The notes: a model not told the origin generated them from the letters alone. A stretch of DNA of 64,000 nucleotides from Imbricaverruca yamaguchii (GCA_034440575.1 JAOTOL010001545.1:434001-498000); one strand, 5' to 3'. Positions 49,394-62,668 are shown, numbered from the stretch's first letter. Made by a program: numbers and translations.

Positions 49394-50384
49394 CTTGGTC
49401 GCATCAGTGCAGTGCGAACCTAATCTGATCGGACCTGCATGTTCTCTCCCTTCACTAGGCATTCCCTCATATCAAGAGATATTGCTCAAACAAGTGCACT
49501 TTTAGTAATTGTCAACGGAGTACTGCTCCCGGAGCAAATGCCAATTGGAAAAGTGTGGTTGGAGTGCGCCAGTTTTGAAAATCGGGTTGCTTCAATGAAG
49601 CATTCTGATACGATAATATGATATAATATGATATAACATGATATAATATGCCTGATCTGCACCGACTCCTGTTACTCTTCCGCTGAACTGGCCGAGTTCT
49701 ACGGGCAGTCAAGTCAACAGTAGGAACTGGCGGAATCTTCGGTCAACCACGCAACAGTCTCACGGACAGACATGGGCCACGAGCGCCCTTTTACCCATCA
49801 GCATTACTAACCATCGATTGCAAGCTAAGCGAACAGCAAACTTTGGCAATTAGTTGACTACAGGTGGAGCGAAGCATCGTACGGTTTGTTTGCAACGATA
49901 TATTTCCAAGCACACGCCCTGCTCCGTTTTCGGTCCACAACTTATAAACACAAATTATTTACTAGGACTTGAATCTCATCCCACGGCCAAAACATTGGCA
50001 ACACCCTTTGACATCGACTCCACATAAATCATAACATGTGACACGCACTACTGCCCGAGAATGCCCACTGGTATTGCCAGATACTGCCCATTCCTGTGTG
50101 AGCCGGGGCAGCTATGCCCGGCCCAGCGAACAACACCCGACCACCTGTTCAGCCTGCAGTGCCAGACTGGGTCACGTCAGGTCGCCGGGTCACGGGCCGT
50201 GTGAGCCGGACCGGGTGTGCGGCACACGGAGCTCCCGGGCCACTGCTGCTGGGGGGGGGGGGGTGCACAGGTCACGGCCGTGACGTAATGACATGTCACA
50301 GTGTGCAGCCGGCAGCCTTGTCCCAGTGGCGTGGGACACACGGCGTCAGGCTCTCCCAGCCGGCCGTAACTCGCTCTGGTCTTC

Positions 50385-50385
<1 letters not shown>
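49394..50385. other. Intron stretch without recognised genes
   Basis: It contains a small ATAATATG repeat (49614-49652) and a G-run at 50251-50262. No gene is seen. Confidence 0.5.
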
Positions 50386-51795
<1,410 letters not shown>

Positions 51796-53140
51796 CTGTG
51801 CTCTTGGTTCGTATCTTTGGAGGCACTTGAGGACCACATGACGTAATTGTGTGGTACTTATGGCTCTTCTAATGGACAAGTTTTCCGCAAATGCCAATCA
51901 GAGTTGGCCAGTTTCGAGTCCTCATGTTATAAAGGTTATGGACATGGGAACATCATCAGGACTGCGGTGTTTGGAAACTACGGACATCGGTCGTTATGTT
52001 ATGGAAGACACGGGATTTTCGAAGGTGGAGAGTTCCCTTGGGGGGAAACTTCCCCAATTTTGCCAAGGTCACTGGACCTACGGGCATTCATTGGAAACAA
52101 TGGCATGACAAATCACATTCCCCATCTCCACCCCCACTCCACCCCACTCAAAATGAGTGAGGTGGAGTGGGGAGTTGGGTGGAGTAAGGTGGAGTGGGAG
52201 GAACTTAGTGGTCCCCACTAAGCTCCTCCACTAGGTGTCCCTTGAAGAGAGCGATATTTGGACATCACGAAATGTAGGCGGTATCTGACTAGTGACTTAC
52301 CAATGAGCTCGACTAATCAGCCTCGGTTTTTCATGAAGGCATATCTTGTAATCAAGTTGGAACATTCTCGCTGTGAGCAGCGGAAACACGCTGCAAAATA
52401 GTGCAGAACGATTGCCTAACACGCTGCACAAAACATGAAGTGCATCGCTTCTGCTATCAAATTGGTAGTAGGCGAACCACAGCATGGCAATCTGCCTAAC
52501 TGCTGACATGCACGACTGCATTCCTGCGGGGCCGAGGTCATTCCGTTCTGCGCCACCGACACATGCATGTGGGGCGGGCTTGTTAGTGACCGTCATGCCC
52601 AGTTCTGGACATGGGCCGGGAATGCACTGTTGCACGCATCGCGGAAGAAGTGCATATTTCCTGGAAAAGGGCTCTTTCACACGTACATCTAAGTAGCTCC
52701 CATCGTGTATCGTTTGCAACACCCGTTTTATGCACGAATTTCCATCTGTGCCCGGCGGAAATTCGTGAGCCGCGTTTGTAGGGACGTGGCCAAGGGCGTG
52801 CCCGGGATTGCAGGTTCTCCCCCCTCCCCCGAAGAGGTGAGTTAGTTAGCTAGTTATTGGGGTTTAGGGGCGCATCGACTACAGAGGTCATGCAGCGCCC
52901 ATTCCGAAGAGGTGAAAGTTTGGGTATTCCTGCATGCTGATCTTCAGGCAACCAGAAAAAAACGTTAAAACACGGCAGTCAAATTTGCGTGGGCTCTCCG
53001 AATGCTTGTCTGCTTCCGTGTGAGCTAAACGCTACCATGGACATTCGATGATAACCCGATCCGACTGTCTACCGGGATACTTAATGCCGACATCATACAC
53101 ACACTTTGCATTATCCGGAACAAAATACCGTAAAATGAAC
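51796..53140. other. Intron stretch with hairpins, no gene recognised
   Basis: Two neighbouring inverted repeats lie at about 52131-52181 (19-nt arms, loop AAA) and 52200-52236 (14-nt arms). A dispersed-element copy lies at 52845-52905. No coding motif is seen. Confidence 0.6.
52845..52905 (+). mobile_element. Dispersed GGGCGC-stem element, well preserved
   Basis: The plus strand reads GTTAGTTAGCTAGTTATTGG then GGTTTAGGGGCGCATCGAC, AGAGGTCATGC and AGCGCCC. This is the clearest copy of the family described at 10190, with the terminal GGCGC/GCGCC complement. Confidence 0.65.
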
Positions 53141-53149
53141 GTCAATTGA

Positions 53150-53345
53150 GATGTCGGAGTGCTGCGGAGTGCTGCGGAGTGCTGCGGAGTGCTGTGATTG
53201 GCGGCACAACACGACAGCTGAGCGAACCCTGATCTGGCGCAACTGCGCCGGGACCGCGCCTGATGGTCCGCCGGAATTCCGCCGGTCCGCCGGAATTCCG
53301 CCGGAACTCCGCCGGAATTCCGCCGGATGTTCAGCGGAAGCGATT
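53150..53345. repeat. Small GAGTGCTGCG and CCGGAATTCCG repeats
   Basis: Three to four copies of CGGAGTGCTG (53157-53195) and a cluster of CCGCCGGAATT units (53268-53330). Each CCGGAATTCCGG is palindromic. Confidence 0.9.
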
Positions 53346-53879
53346 CGAGGGCGCCAGTATCGGGATCGCCGAGTGGACGTTGACACGGCGTAGCTATCGG
53401 CTGCTTCCTGCGCACCGGTTCTGTTCCTGTACACCGGTCCACGCTCACATCGTCGTGCCGAAGGGAACAACTGTGTCGGCGCAGGCGGACTGGCCGCACC
53501 TTTGCTCTCATGCGAGCAGGATGGAAAGGTGGAAACGAAAGAAGAAGATACAGAAGGGACAGGATATCTCGCCTCATGTACATATGTGAGTTTAGATTCT
53601 CCTTTTATGCTATTTTAGCTTTGCACGTGCTTGATGAAAATTCTGAAGGGCGTAGGAGCGCTCGGAATAACGTGGAGGTGGGGTGGGACAATTCGGTTTT
53701 CAAGTCCTTTTTCCATGCAATGGCCACAGATTCATGGTTAAGGTTGACGAAGTTGGAAGCGAGTGGTGGCGCCTGGTCTCCTGTACCATACACACATGAG
53801 AATACCCATAGCACGGAACCAGTGCCACCAAGTCTAAGCCTACCGCGATATGAAACAATTAAAAATTCACAATACTTTA

Positions 53880-54010
53880 TTAGCGTTGGTTGGTTATTGG
53901 TTTTACGACACATCGACCGTTGAGTCATGCAGCGTCGCCAATCTCTCACGCCGATTGGTCGCGGGCGAAGAGTAGCGACAGGCGAGACTCGAACCCAATG
54001 CTTTATAAGG
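53880..54010 (-). mobile_element. tRNA-derived SINE-like copy, inverted
   Basis: The reverse complement matches the copy at 11738-11910 through the box-B-like GGGTTCGAGTCTCGCC, the body CGGCGTGAGAGATTGGCGAC and the tail ending ACCAATAACCAACC. It is clear evidence of dispersal. Confidence 0.78.
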
Positions 54011-55365
54011 GATTCGAAATCCGCATCGGAGGGTGCGCGCCGTGGAGACCGTAGAGACCGTGAAGACCGGGGAGACCGACGGGAGAGAGTGTGCGCGTCG
54101 GACGATTTGCCCTGCGAGAAGCCGCCAAGTGGCCGTTAGCTAACCGCCAGACTGCGGCCGCTACCTGGCGGGCTTTCACCGGCATTTGTCGGGCGGCACT
54201 ATCTCATTACGGCGGCCACCCAACGGCCAGTCAAGCCCATCACCACCGACAACGGGCGCAGCACAGGCGAACCGTGCCGCTCACGGCCTACCGATCCAGA
54301 ACTGCCTCCACGGCGAGGCCGACTGTCAAACTCGAAGGGAAAACCTGTGTTCTGTGTTATGTTGTTTGCGATGTTTGCCTGCTTGCTGCTGTTTGTGTTT
54401 TGTAGACTATTTGTCGGGCATATGCCATGAAGAAGCAGCGCTCCGACTAATAGCACATCAATGGCAAAGAACGGGTATGATCCTGTCCCTGTCCCACGAT
54501 AGCAGTGCCAGAAGAGTTCCAATCAGCCCCATATTGCACCATTGCAACGCGCTGGTCTTCAGCATGGGAAATAATTATTCACTACGAATTAGGACCACCT
54601 AAGGTTCCCTGACAAGGTGATCGACCTGAAGCAAGGTTAATTAAATTGGTAACGCGGATACTTCCTCAATCGTGTAATCGAAATCCATATATTTATTTTA
54701 TCGCAGTTAAAAATTTAATCACCACGTCCAGATCCGCTAAGTCGGACTCTGTTAACATAACCACATGTCAGAAACCGCATTCCAGTCGGAAACAAAGCTG
54801 GCAGCGAGATATGGTGATCACCAAATCATCAGTCAGGTATTAACGTTCCTTGATCCGTGACTCGGCAAGGGTATGCCACAACTCACAGCCGATACCGACT
54901 CGTTTATATTTGGCTAGGTCTATGTCGCGCCACTGCCGTTGATTCCACCCTGCATGGGTGCGCTGTCTACACAGGAAGAGACTGAAGGTGATTTGCTCCC
55001 CGCAATATCTCGAAAAATACATTTGTCCGTTCCGAATATTCCCGGGAATGTATACCGTATTCTCCAGATTTGTCGTCATAAATAACAATACAAAAACGAA
55101 ATGTGTTCCACAGATTGAGTTCGTTCCTCTCAATTTCGGAAATATGGACACATCCATGCTTATGTGCATTGGAAAAACGGTGGGGATACTCAGGTCCTAC
55201 GTATCTTCACCCGGTCAGTTCTTCACCCGGAAAAGCAGTAGTCAGCAGTAAACAGCGATCACAGTTGGATGGTTCTGTTCCCCAGGAAACAGAATCACCG
55301 ACGGCAGCAAGCTGTAGCTCTGACTGTCAGATAATGCGCCCCGTGTGCAGAGAGACAGTTCTGGT
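54011..55365. other. Intron stretch without recognised genes
   Basis: GC-rich to about 54350, then AT-rich. No supported exon, array or RNA gene. Confidence 0.5.
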
Positions 55366-55369
55366 GTTC

Positions 55370-56485
55370 GATGCAGGCAAATGGTGCGTCTTCGTCGCAG
55401 GGCAAAAATGCGTTTCCGTCGCAGGGTAAGAGTGCGTCTCCGTCGCAGGGTAAAGTGGTTCGTCGCGGGTAAGAGTGCGTCTCCGTCGCAGGGTAAGAGT
55501 GCGTCTTCGTCGCAGACAGATGAGTCTTGTGAGGAATGTAAGGATGGTCTTTGTGCAGGCTAATGGTGCGTCTTCGTCGCAGGCTAAGGGTGCGTCTTCG
55601 TCGCAGGCTAATGGTGCGTCTTCGTCGCAGGCTAAGGGTGCGTCTTCGTCGCTAAGGGTGGTCTTTGTGGGCTGTGCGTCTTCGTCGCAGGCTGGCAGTG
55701 GCGGCAGGCTAAGGTGCGTCTTCGTCGCAGACTAAGGATGAGTCTTTGTGGCAGGCTAAGGGTGCGTCTTCGTCGCAGGCTAAGGGTGTTTGTGCAGACT
55801 GTGGTTTTTTATGGTGGTCTGTCGGCTAAGGTGGTCTTCGTGCGGGTGCGTCTGTGCGGCTAAGGTGGTCTTCGGCAGACTAAGGATGAGTCTTTGTGGC
55901 AGGCTAAGGTGCGTCTTCGTCGCGCTTGGTTGTGGGCTGGTGGTGGCGGCTGGTGGCTGTGGCTAGGATGGTTTGTGGCGGCTAAGGTGCGTCTTGTCCG
56001 GCTGGGTGCGTCTTCGTCGCAGGCTACATGTTGGTGGTGGTTTGTGTGTGGTTGTGTTGTTTTGGCGTATTGGTGTCTGTGTTAGTTTGGTGTGTGTGGT
56101 GTGGGCTATGTTGGGTTGTGGTTGGAGGGTGCGTCTTCGTCGAGGTAGGGTGCGTCTTCGTGCGGTAATGGTGCGTCTTCGTCGCAGACTAAGGATGAGT
56201 CTTTGTGGCAGGCTAATGGTGCGTCTTCGTCGCGGCTGGGTGCGTCTCGTCCGCTGATTTTGTGGCTAATGGTGCGTCTTGTCGCAGGCCAAGGGTGCGT
56301 CTTTGTCGCAGACTAAGGGTGAGTCTTTGTGGCAGGCTAATGGTGCGTCTTTGTAGCAGGCTAAGGGTGCGTCTTTGTCGCAGGCAAATGGTGCGTCTTT
56401 GTAGCAGGCTAAGGGTGCGTCTTCGTCGCAGGCAAATGGTGCGTCTTCGTCGCAGACTAAGAGTGCATCTTTGTCGCAGTTATTC
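55370..56485 (+). repeat. 24-bp minisatellite, degenerate, about 40 copies
   Basis: Unit GGTGCGTCTTCGTCGCAGGC plus TAAG, with many deletions in the middle part (55780-56130). Since 24 is a multiple of three, Ala/Ser/Gln or Arg-rich eight-residue repeats stay open; there is no sign that they are translated. Confidence 0.95.
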
Positions 56486-56756
56486 GGCGGACTCCGCTGT
56501 GTCGGACGTTGCATATCCGTGGGTTCCAACCACTGAGTGTTCGGGCAAGTTTCACGCTGTACGGCAGCCATCTGTGTCGCTATTTTTAGACTCTGAACTT
56601 GCACTGAACTGACTTCGGAACTGAACTTGTGAGTCGCCATCTTGCACAAAACCTACACAGAACAGGGCGTCGACAGCTCAGTGCATTCTGCGTATTCCTC
56701 GCGGAATCCACAGACGACAGGCGCGCATCTCGTGAGGAATCAACAAAGAACGAACT

Positions 56757-56984
56757 ATGACGTCAGAGTCCGCGGAATCCGAGGAAAGAATGTGCACTGC
56801 ACGCACCCAAGGTTACGTCAACAAGTTCCGCGATATGGGATTTGCCGCATTGGTGCACAAATACGGTGAATTATCATCACGCTGCCAACCCACACGTCTC
56901 GCAGATCTGTTCCTCACTAGTGTCGATGTGCGCGAGGTGTACACCAGGTACCAGTGTGACCCGTACCTCTCCAGTTACGACTAA
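56757..56984 (+). CDS. Candidate 75-codon open frame, not recognised
   Basis: It opens with ATGACGTCAGAGTCC and reads MTSESAESEERM, GYVNKFRDMGFAALVHKYG and VDVREVYTRYQCDPYLSSYD with TAA. The last 20 codons use mostly GC-ending codons, like true exons here. A donor-like ACCAG/GTACCA lies 36 nt before the stop, so it could instead be an exon. Its last 36 bases are the seed of the 61-bp array that follows. I know no family for it; it may be chance. Confidence 0.3.
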   Translation: MTSESAESEERMCTARTQGYVNKFRDMGFAALVHKYGELSSRCQPTRLADLFLTSVDVREVYTRYQCDPYLSSYD

Positions 56985-57300
56985 CGGCTGAGGTTACCTA
57001 GTGACCAGGGACCAGTGTGGTCCGTACCTCTCCAGTTACGACTGTCGGCTGAGGTTACCTGGTGACCAGGGGCCAGTGTGACCCGTACCTCTCCAGCTGC
57101 AACTGACGGCTGAGGTTACCTGGTGACCAGGTGACCCGTGCCTCTCCAGTTACGACTGACAGCTGAGGTTACCTGGTGACCAGGGACCAGTGTGACCCGT
57201 ACCTCTCCAGCTGCAACTGACGGCTGAGGTTACCTGGTGACCAGGGACCAGTGTGACCCGTACCTCTCCAGCTGCAACTGTCGGCTGAGGTTACCTGGTA
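56948..57300 (-). repeat. 61-bp minisatellite straddling the RA1 exon donor
   Basis: Five copies plus the genuine site, spaced 61, 61, 54, 61 and 60 bp. On the minus strand each unit holds CACCAGGTAACCTCAGC, and the real exon ends TACCAG/GTAACCTCAGCC at 57295. The array is therefore a string of donor copies directly downstream of the authentic donor. Confidence 0.93.
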
Positions 57301-57379
57301 TCGCCCTTGGGTCGGCAGGCCTGTAGCTGCGCCGGCTTGGCCTCGTCGTCCAGCACGAGCACTGTGCGGGCCATGTCCT
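57295..57379 (-). CDS. RA1 domain, second exon
   Basis: 85 nt, phase 1 to 2, between CCGACAG and ACCAG/GTAACC on the minus strand. It encodes DMARTVLVLDDEAKPAQLQA followed by CRPKGDT. In RA domains such as those of afadin-like proteins this is the strand with Leu-Asp-Asp-Glu, then Pro and Leu-Gln. The phase matches the end of the exon at 63852. Both of its splice sites adjoin minisatellites. Confidence 0.85.
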
Positions 57380-57409
57380 CTGTCGGCGGAGAGCGGCGGC
57401 TCAGTGAGC

Positions 57410-58975
57410 CTCACACAGCTGGACACACAGCTGAGCACAACAGTACACACAGCTGGACACACAGCTGAGCACAACACACAGCTGGACACACGCTGAGCAC
57501 AAATACAAGCTACAAGCCCGCCACGCTGACACACGCTAACACAACAATACACACAGCTGGACACACAGCTGAGCACAACAGTACACACAGCTGGACACAC
57601 AGCTGAACACAACAGTACACACAGCTGGACACACAGCTGAGCACAACACAGCTGGACACACAGCTGAGCACAACAGTACACACAGCTGGACACACAGCTG
57701 AGCACAACAATACACACAGCTGGACACACAGCTGAGCACAACAGTACACACAGCTGGACACACAGCTGAGCACAACAATACACACAGCTGGACACACAGC
57801 TGAGCACAACAGTACACACAGCTGGACACACAGCTGAGCACAACAATACACACAGCTGGACACACAGCTGAGCACAACAGTACACACAGCTGGACACACA
57901 GCTGAGCACAACAATACACACAGCTGGACACACAGCTGAGCACAACAATACACACAGCTGAACACAGCACCACAAACACAGCTGAACACAACAGTACACA
58001 CAGCTGAACACACAGCTGAGCACAACAGTGCACACAGCTGAGCACCACATACACACAGCTGACACACAGCTACACACAGTACACACAGCTGAGACACAAC
58101 AGTACACACAGCTGGACACAGCACCAACAATACACACAGCTGAGCACAGCACCACACACAGCTGAACACAACAGTACACACAGCTGAGCACAGCACCACA
58201 GTCACACAGCTGAGCACAGCTGAGCACAACAATACACACAGCTGAACACAGCACCACAAACACAGCTGAACACAACAGTACACACAGCTGAACACAGCAC
58301 CACATACACAGCTGAACACAGCACCACATACACAGCTGAACACAGCACCACAAACACAGCTGAACACAGCACCATGCACAGCTGGACACAGCACCACAAA
58401 CACAGCTGAACACAACAGTACACACAGCTGAACACAGCACCACATACACAGCTGAACACAGCACCACAAACACAGCTGAACACAACAGTACACACAGCTG
58501 AACACAGCACCACATACACAGCTGAACACAGCACCACACACAGCTGGACACAACAATATATACAGCTGAACACAGCACCACATACACAGCTGAACACAGC
58601 ACCACACACAGCTGGACACAACAATATACACAGCTGAGCACAGCACCACATACACAGCTGAACACAGCACCACATACACAGCTGAACACAGCACCACACA
58701 CAGCTGGACACAGCACCACATACAGCTGAACACAGCACCGCACGCATATGCGCACAACAACATGCACAGCTGAACATGGCACCATACACAGCTGGACACA
58801 GCACCACATACACAGCTGAACACAGCACCATGCACAGCTGGACACAGCACCACATACAGCTGAGCACAACAATATACACAGCTGGACACAGCACCACATA
58901 CAGCTGAGCACAACAATATACACAGCTGAACACAGCACCACACACAGTTGGGCACAGCGCCACACAAAGTTGCCG
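57410..58975 (-). repeat. 34/24-bp minisatellite before the RA1 exon acceptor
   Basis: The part at 57410-57960 uses a 34-bp unit (CTGAGCACAACAGTACACAC plus AGCTGGACACACAG). The part to 58975 uses mostly a 24-bp unit (CTGAACACAGCACCACATAC plus ACAG). On the minus strand units look like TG-rich tracts ending in CAG, and the array stops about 35 nt before the acceptor at 57380. CAGCTG occurs in nearly every unit. Minus-strand frames of up to about 600 codons are artefacts. Confidence 0.96.
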
Positions 58976-59277
58976 TCCGCAGGATGACAACATCTTACTG
59001 CAGATTTGTCAGCTGCTGCCAGCTTTCATATTCTGTACGTATGTCATTAACTAGCGTTACAAAATTATGACAGCCAACACCTTTCATCCAGGAACGATGC
59101 AGTTTTCAACCGGCTTCAGTATTACATAAGCGGTTGGCGCTAACCGCAAAACGGAGAAGCCCTCGCACCCATCGTCCGACGTCGGATTGTACCTCAGTTT
59201 TAGAACATCAATAGCTAGCGGAAGTCTCAAACCAGCTAGCAGGAGGACCCTGCACACACCACACAGCGCCGAACGCC

Positions 59278-59457
59278 GCACAAACTCAGCACGAACTCAG
59301 CACGAACTCAGCACGAACTCAGCACGAACTCAGCACGAACTCAGCACGAACTCAGCACGAACTCAGCACGAACTCAGCACGAACTCAGCACGAACTCAGC
59401 ACGAACTCAGCACGAACTCAGCACGAACTCAGCACGAACTCAGCACGAACTCTGCAC
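59278..59457 (+). repeat. 11-bp minisatellite, about 16 copies
   Basis: Perfect ACTCAGCACGA units. Eleven is not a multiple of three, so all three plus frames carry the same 11-residue repeat without stops. Confidence 0.98.
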
Positions 59458-60479
59458 GACCACTCTGCGGTGGCGCTGCGGTACGGCGCTCAGTGACTTC
59501 GCTGACTGAGGGCGCACCGCCGCCAGCCAGCTAAGAGGAGGACGCCAGGCCGTTGACAGCTTGTCAATGTCGCCAGACGTGACAGGTCACCACCCGACTC
59601 GCGTTGACAGCCATGTGCCGCCAGACGTAACAGGCCGGCACTCAACTCGCGTTGACAGCCTGCCAATGTCACCAGACGTGACAGGCCATCACCCGACACG
59701 CTGACCGGGGACAGTCAGCGCCGGCCGGCCCGCCGGCGTAAACACAGCCGCCGGAAGTTGCCAGTTTCCGGGCGCTGCCCCACGGCCACGGGCGGCGGCT
59801 GATATCAAACAAACACGTGACGCCCAGTGCAGGCACGTCCGCTGCAGACCATCGCCGGGAGGGGGCGAGGGGGGGGGTAGATGAGCTCAATGTGGTGCTT
59901 ATCGTGGGTGTGCGCCTCTCTTCAAACGAAGCCAGAGCTGGTGGCCTTCATGACTAAATAACCGCTTTGATTTCGATTGATAAGTAACGCTTAGCGACGC
60001 ATTTCAATGACGAAGGTCATAGAGTGCCCGTCTGGTTTATCGTCGTGTAAATACACATTCCTCAGCTACCACTAACGCGGCGGTGTTCCAGTGGCGTTCT
60101 CTGGCGGTATGGTGCTCACTAGCGTGTACTGTCGGTTCCAGTAACACTTCCTGGCGGTGCAGTACTCACCACCGTTTAGTTTCGGTTTCTTCGCCACAAT
60201 TTACTTGTCATGGGAAGAGGGGCTCTCTCGGGATCGGTGAATGGAGAGCTATTCTCACGGCATGAAGTGAAGTCGATCATTATGTGGGATCCAGGAATAC
60301 AGCGCAATGGTTTGTAATGGTGTGTAATGGTCTGGAAGACGTCACCAATATGACAGGAGTGTTGTAAACAAGCACAGTGTAGTAAAGTGCCCTCCTCTGG
60401 TGATACTACCGTATGTGCATGACGTCACCTGCAATGTTACGCGATTAGTCGTGTCTTCAAATGTAAGCGAGACGCATCC

Positions 60480-60956
60480 CAGTCACTGCCTTTGGGTGAT
60501 GCCAACAGCTTCGGCGGTGACTGCAAGTCACACACCGTAGCGCAAGATGTTGATCCAGGAGAAGGGCACGCACTTCTCGATCCAGGCCCACAGCCAGGAT
60601 TTTTGGAGGAGGCCGAAGTCCTGGAAATCACCAGATTTGGGAGGTTTTTTAAAAGAAAGTTTCTTAGACTACACCACATTTCTGTAGGTTTCCTCTACCG
60701 AAGGGAACCATTGATTGCCGCGACTGCGTCCTTGCCAGATACGCAAAGAGGGCGATGCCATGAAGATGTTCAGGTTTTGGTGATGTGTTTCACCCTCCTC
60801 TTTCTCTTGCTCCTTTATTTGGATCCCACCGCCGTAAACTGGGGTGATGGGGCGCCAATTGCATCCTTCTCGCTATGGCGACGCCTCTGCAACGGTCCCC
60901 TTCGCAACAACTTCATCAATATGCGCTTTCCAACGCAAGGTCTCGTCCGAGGCACG
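60480..60956 (-). mobile_element. Degenerate retroelement-like segment (also in duplication copy 2)
   Basis: On the minus strand a short stretch reads DETLRWKAHIDEVVAK, resembling the Leu-x-Trp-x-x-His-Ile block downstream of the reverse transcriptase domain of jockey-type LINEs. The rest is interrupted by stops and has no clear motif. The second copy lies at about 62190-62668. The assignment is tentative. Confidence 0.3.
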
Positions 60957-62668
60957 GAACGCCGCACAAACTCAGCACGAACTCAGCACGAACTCAGCAC
61001 GAACTCAGCACGAACTCAGCACGAACTCAGCACGAACTCAGCACGAACTCAGCACGAACTCAGCACGAACTCAGCACGAACTCAGCACGAACTCAGCACG
61101 AACTCAGCACGAACTCAGCACGAACTCTGCACGAACTCAGCACGAACTCAGCACAAACTCAGCACGGCCGCTCTGCGGTGGCGCTGCGGTACAACGCGCA
61201 GTGACTTCGCTGACTGAGGACGCACCGCCGCCAGCCAGCTAAGAGGAGGACACCGGGCCGTTGACAGCTTGTCAATGTCGCCAGACGTGACAGGTCACCA
61301 CCCGACTCGCGTTGACAGCCTGCCAATGCCACCAGACGTAACAGGCCGGCACTCAACTCGCGTTGACAGCCTGCCAATGTCACCAGACGTGACAGGCCAT
61401 CACCCGACACGCTGACCGGGGACAGTCAGCGCCGGCCGGCCCGCCGGCGTAAACACAGCCGCCGGAAGTTGCCAGTTTCCGGGCGCTGCCCCACGGCCAC
61501 GGGCGGCGGCTGATATCAAACAAACACGTGACGCCCAGTGCAGGCACGTCCGCTGCAGACCATCGCCGGGAGGGGGCGAGGGGGGGGGTAGATGAGCTCA
61601 ATGTGGTGCTTATCGTGGGTGTGCGCCTCTCTTCAAACGAAGCCAGAGCTGGTGGCCTTCATGACTAAATAACCGCTTTGATTTCGATTGATAAGTAACG
61701 CTTAGCGACGCATTTCAATGACGAAGGTCATAGAGTGCCCGTCTGGTTTATCGTCGTGTAAATACACATTCCTCAGCTACCACTAACGCGGCGGTGTTCC
61801 AGTGGCGTTCTCTGGCGGTATGGTGCTCACTAGCGTGTACTGTCGGTTCCAGTAACACTTCCTGGCGGTGCAGTACTCACCACCGTTCAGTTTCGGTTTC
61901 TTCGCCACAATTTACTTGTCATGGGAAGAGGGGGCTCTCTCGGGATCGGTGAATGGAGAGCTATTCTCACGGCATGAAGTGAAGTCGATCATTATGTGGG
62001 ATCCAGGAATACAGCGCAATGGTTTGTAATGGTGTGTAATGGTCTGGAAGACGTCACCAATATGACAGGAGTGTTGTAAACAAGCACAGTGTAGTAAAGT
62101 GCCCTCCTCTGGTGATGCTACCGTATGTGCATGACGTCACCTGCAATGTTACGCGATTAGTCGTGTCTTCAAATGTAAGCGAGACACATCCCCGTCACTG
62201 CCTTTGGGTGATGCCAACAGCTTCGGCGGTGACTGCAAGTCACACACCGTAGCGCAAGACGTTGATCCAGGAAAAGGACACGCCCTTCTCGATCCAGACC
62301 CACAGCCAGGATTTTTGGAGGAGGCCAAAGTCCTGGAAATCACCAGATTTGGGAGGCTTTCAAAAGAAAGTTTCTTAGACCACACCACGTTTCTGTAGGT
62401 TTCCCCTACCGAAGGGAACCATTGATTGCCGCGACTGCGTCCTTGCCAGATGCGCAAAGAGGGCGACGCCATGAAGATGTTCAGGTTTTGGTGATGTGTT
62501 TCACCCTCCTCTTTCTCTTGCTCCCTGTATTTGGATCCCACCGCCGTAAACCGGGGTGATGGGACGCCAATTGCATCCTTCTCGCTATGGCGACGCCTCT
62601 ACAACGGTTCCCTTCGCAACAACTGCATCAATATGCGCTTTCCAACGCAAGGTCTCGTCCGAGGCACG
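60957..62668. repeat. Tandem segmental duplication, copy 2 (1712 bp)
   Basis: It matches 59271-60956 throughout. The 26-bp length difference is mostly two extra 11-bp units. The copy ends where Gly/Tyr-type repeat sequence begins. Confidence 0.96.
60963..61170 (+). repeat. 11-bp minisatellite, about 18 copies
   Basis: ACTCAGCACGA units as in copy 1, with a few CTGCACGA or CACAA variants near the right end. Confidence 0.98.

Larger units (their letters stand above)
59271..60956. repeat. Tandem segmental duplication, copy 1 (1686 bp)
   Basis: This block, from GAACGCCGCACAAACTCAGC to TCTCGTCCGAGGCACG, is repeated immediately at 60957-62668 with only scattered substitutions and small indels. 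It contains the 11-bp array, a stretch with AACAAACACGTGACGCCCAG, and the degenerate element described at 60480. The high identity implies a recent event. Confidence 0.96.

Noticed and set aside
55345..56612. Repeat-containing frames over the 24-bp array (SSSQAKGA or VRLRRR type)
   Set aside because: The period of 24 keeps frames open automatically. The array has many frame-breaking deletions and no splice sites or start support coding.
57169..58967. Cys/Val-rich open frames of 485-598 codons, minus strand
   Set aside because: They are products of the 34/24-bp array, and they overlap the real RA1 exon in the wrong frame.
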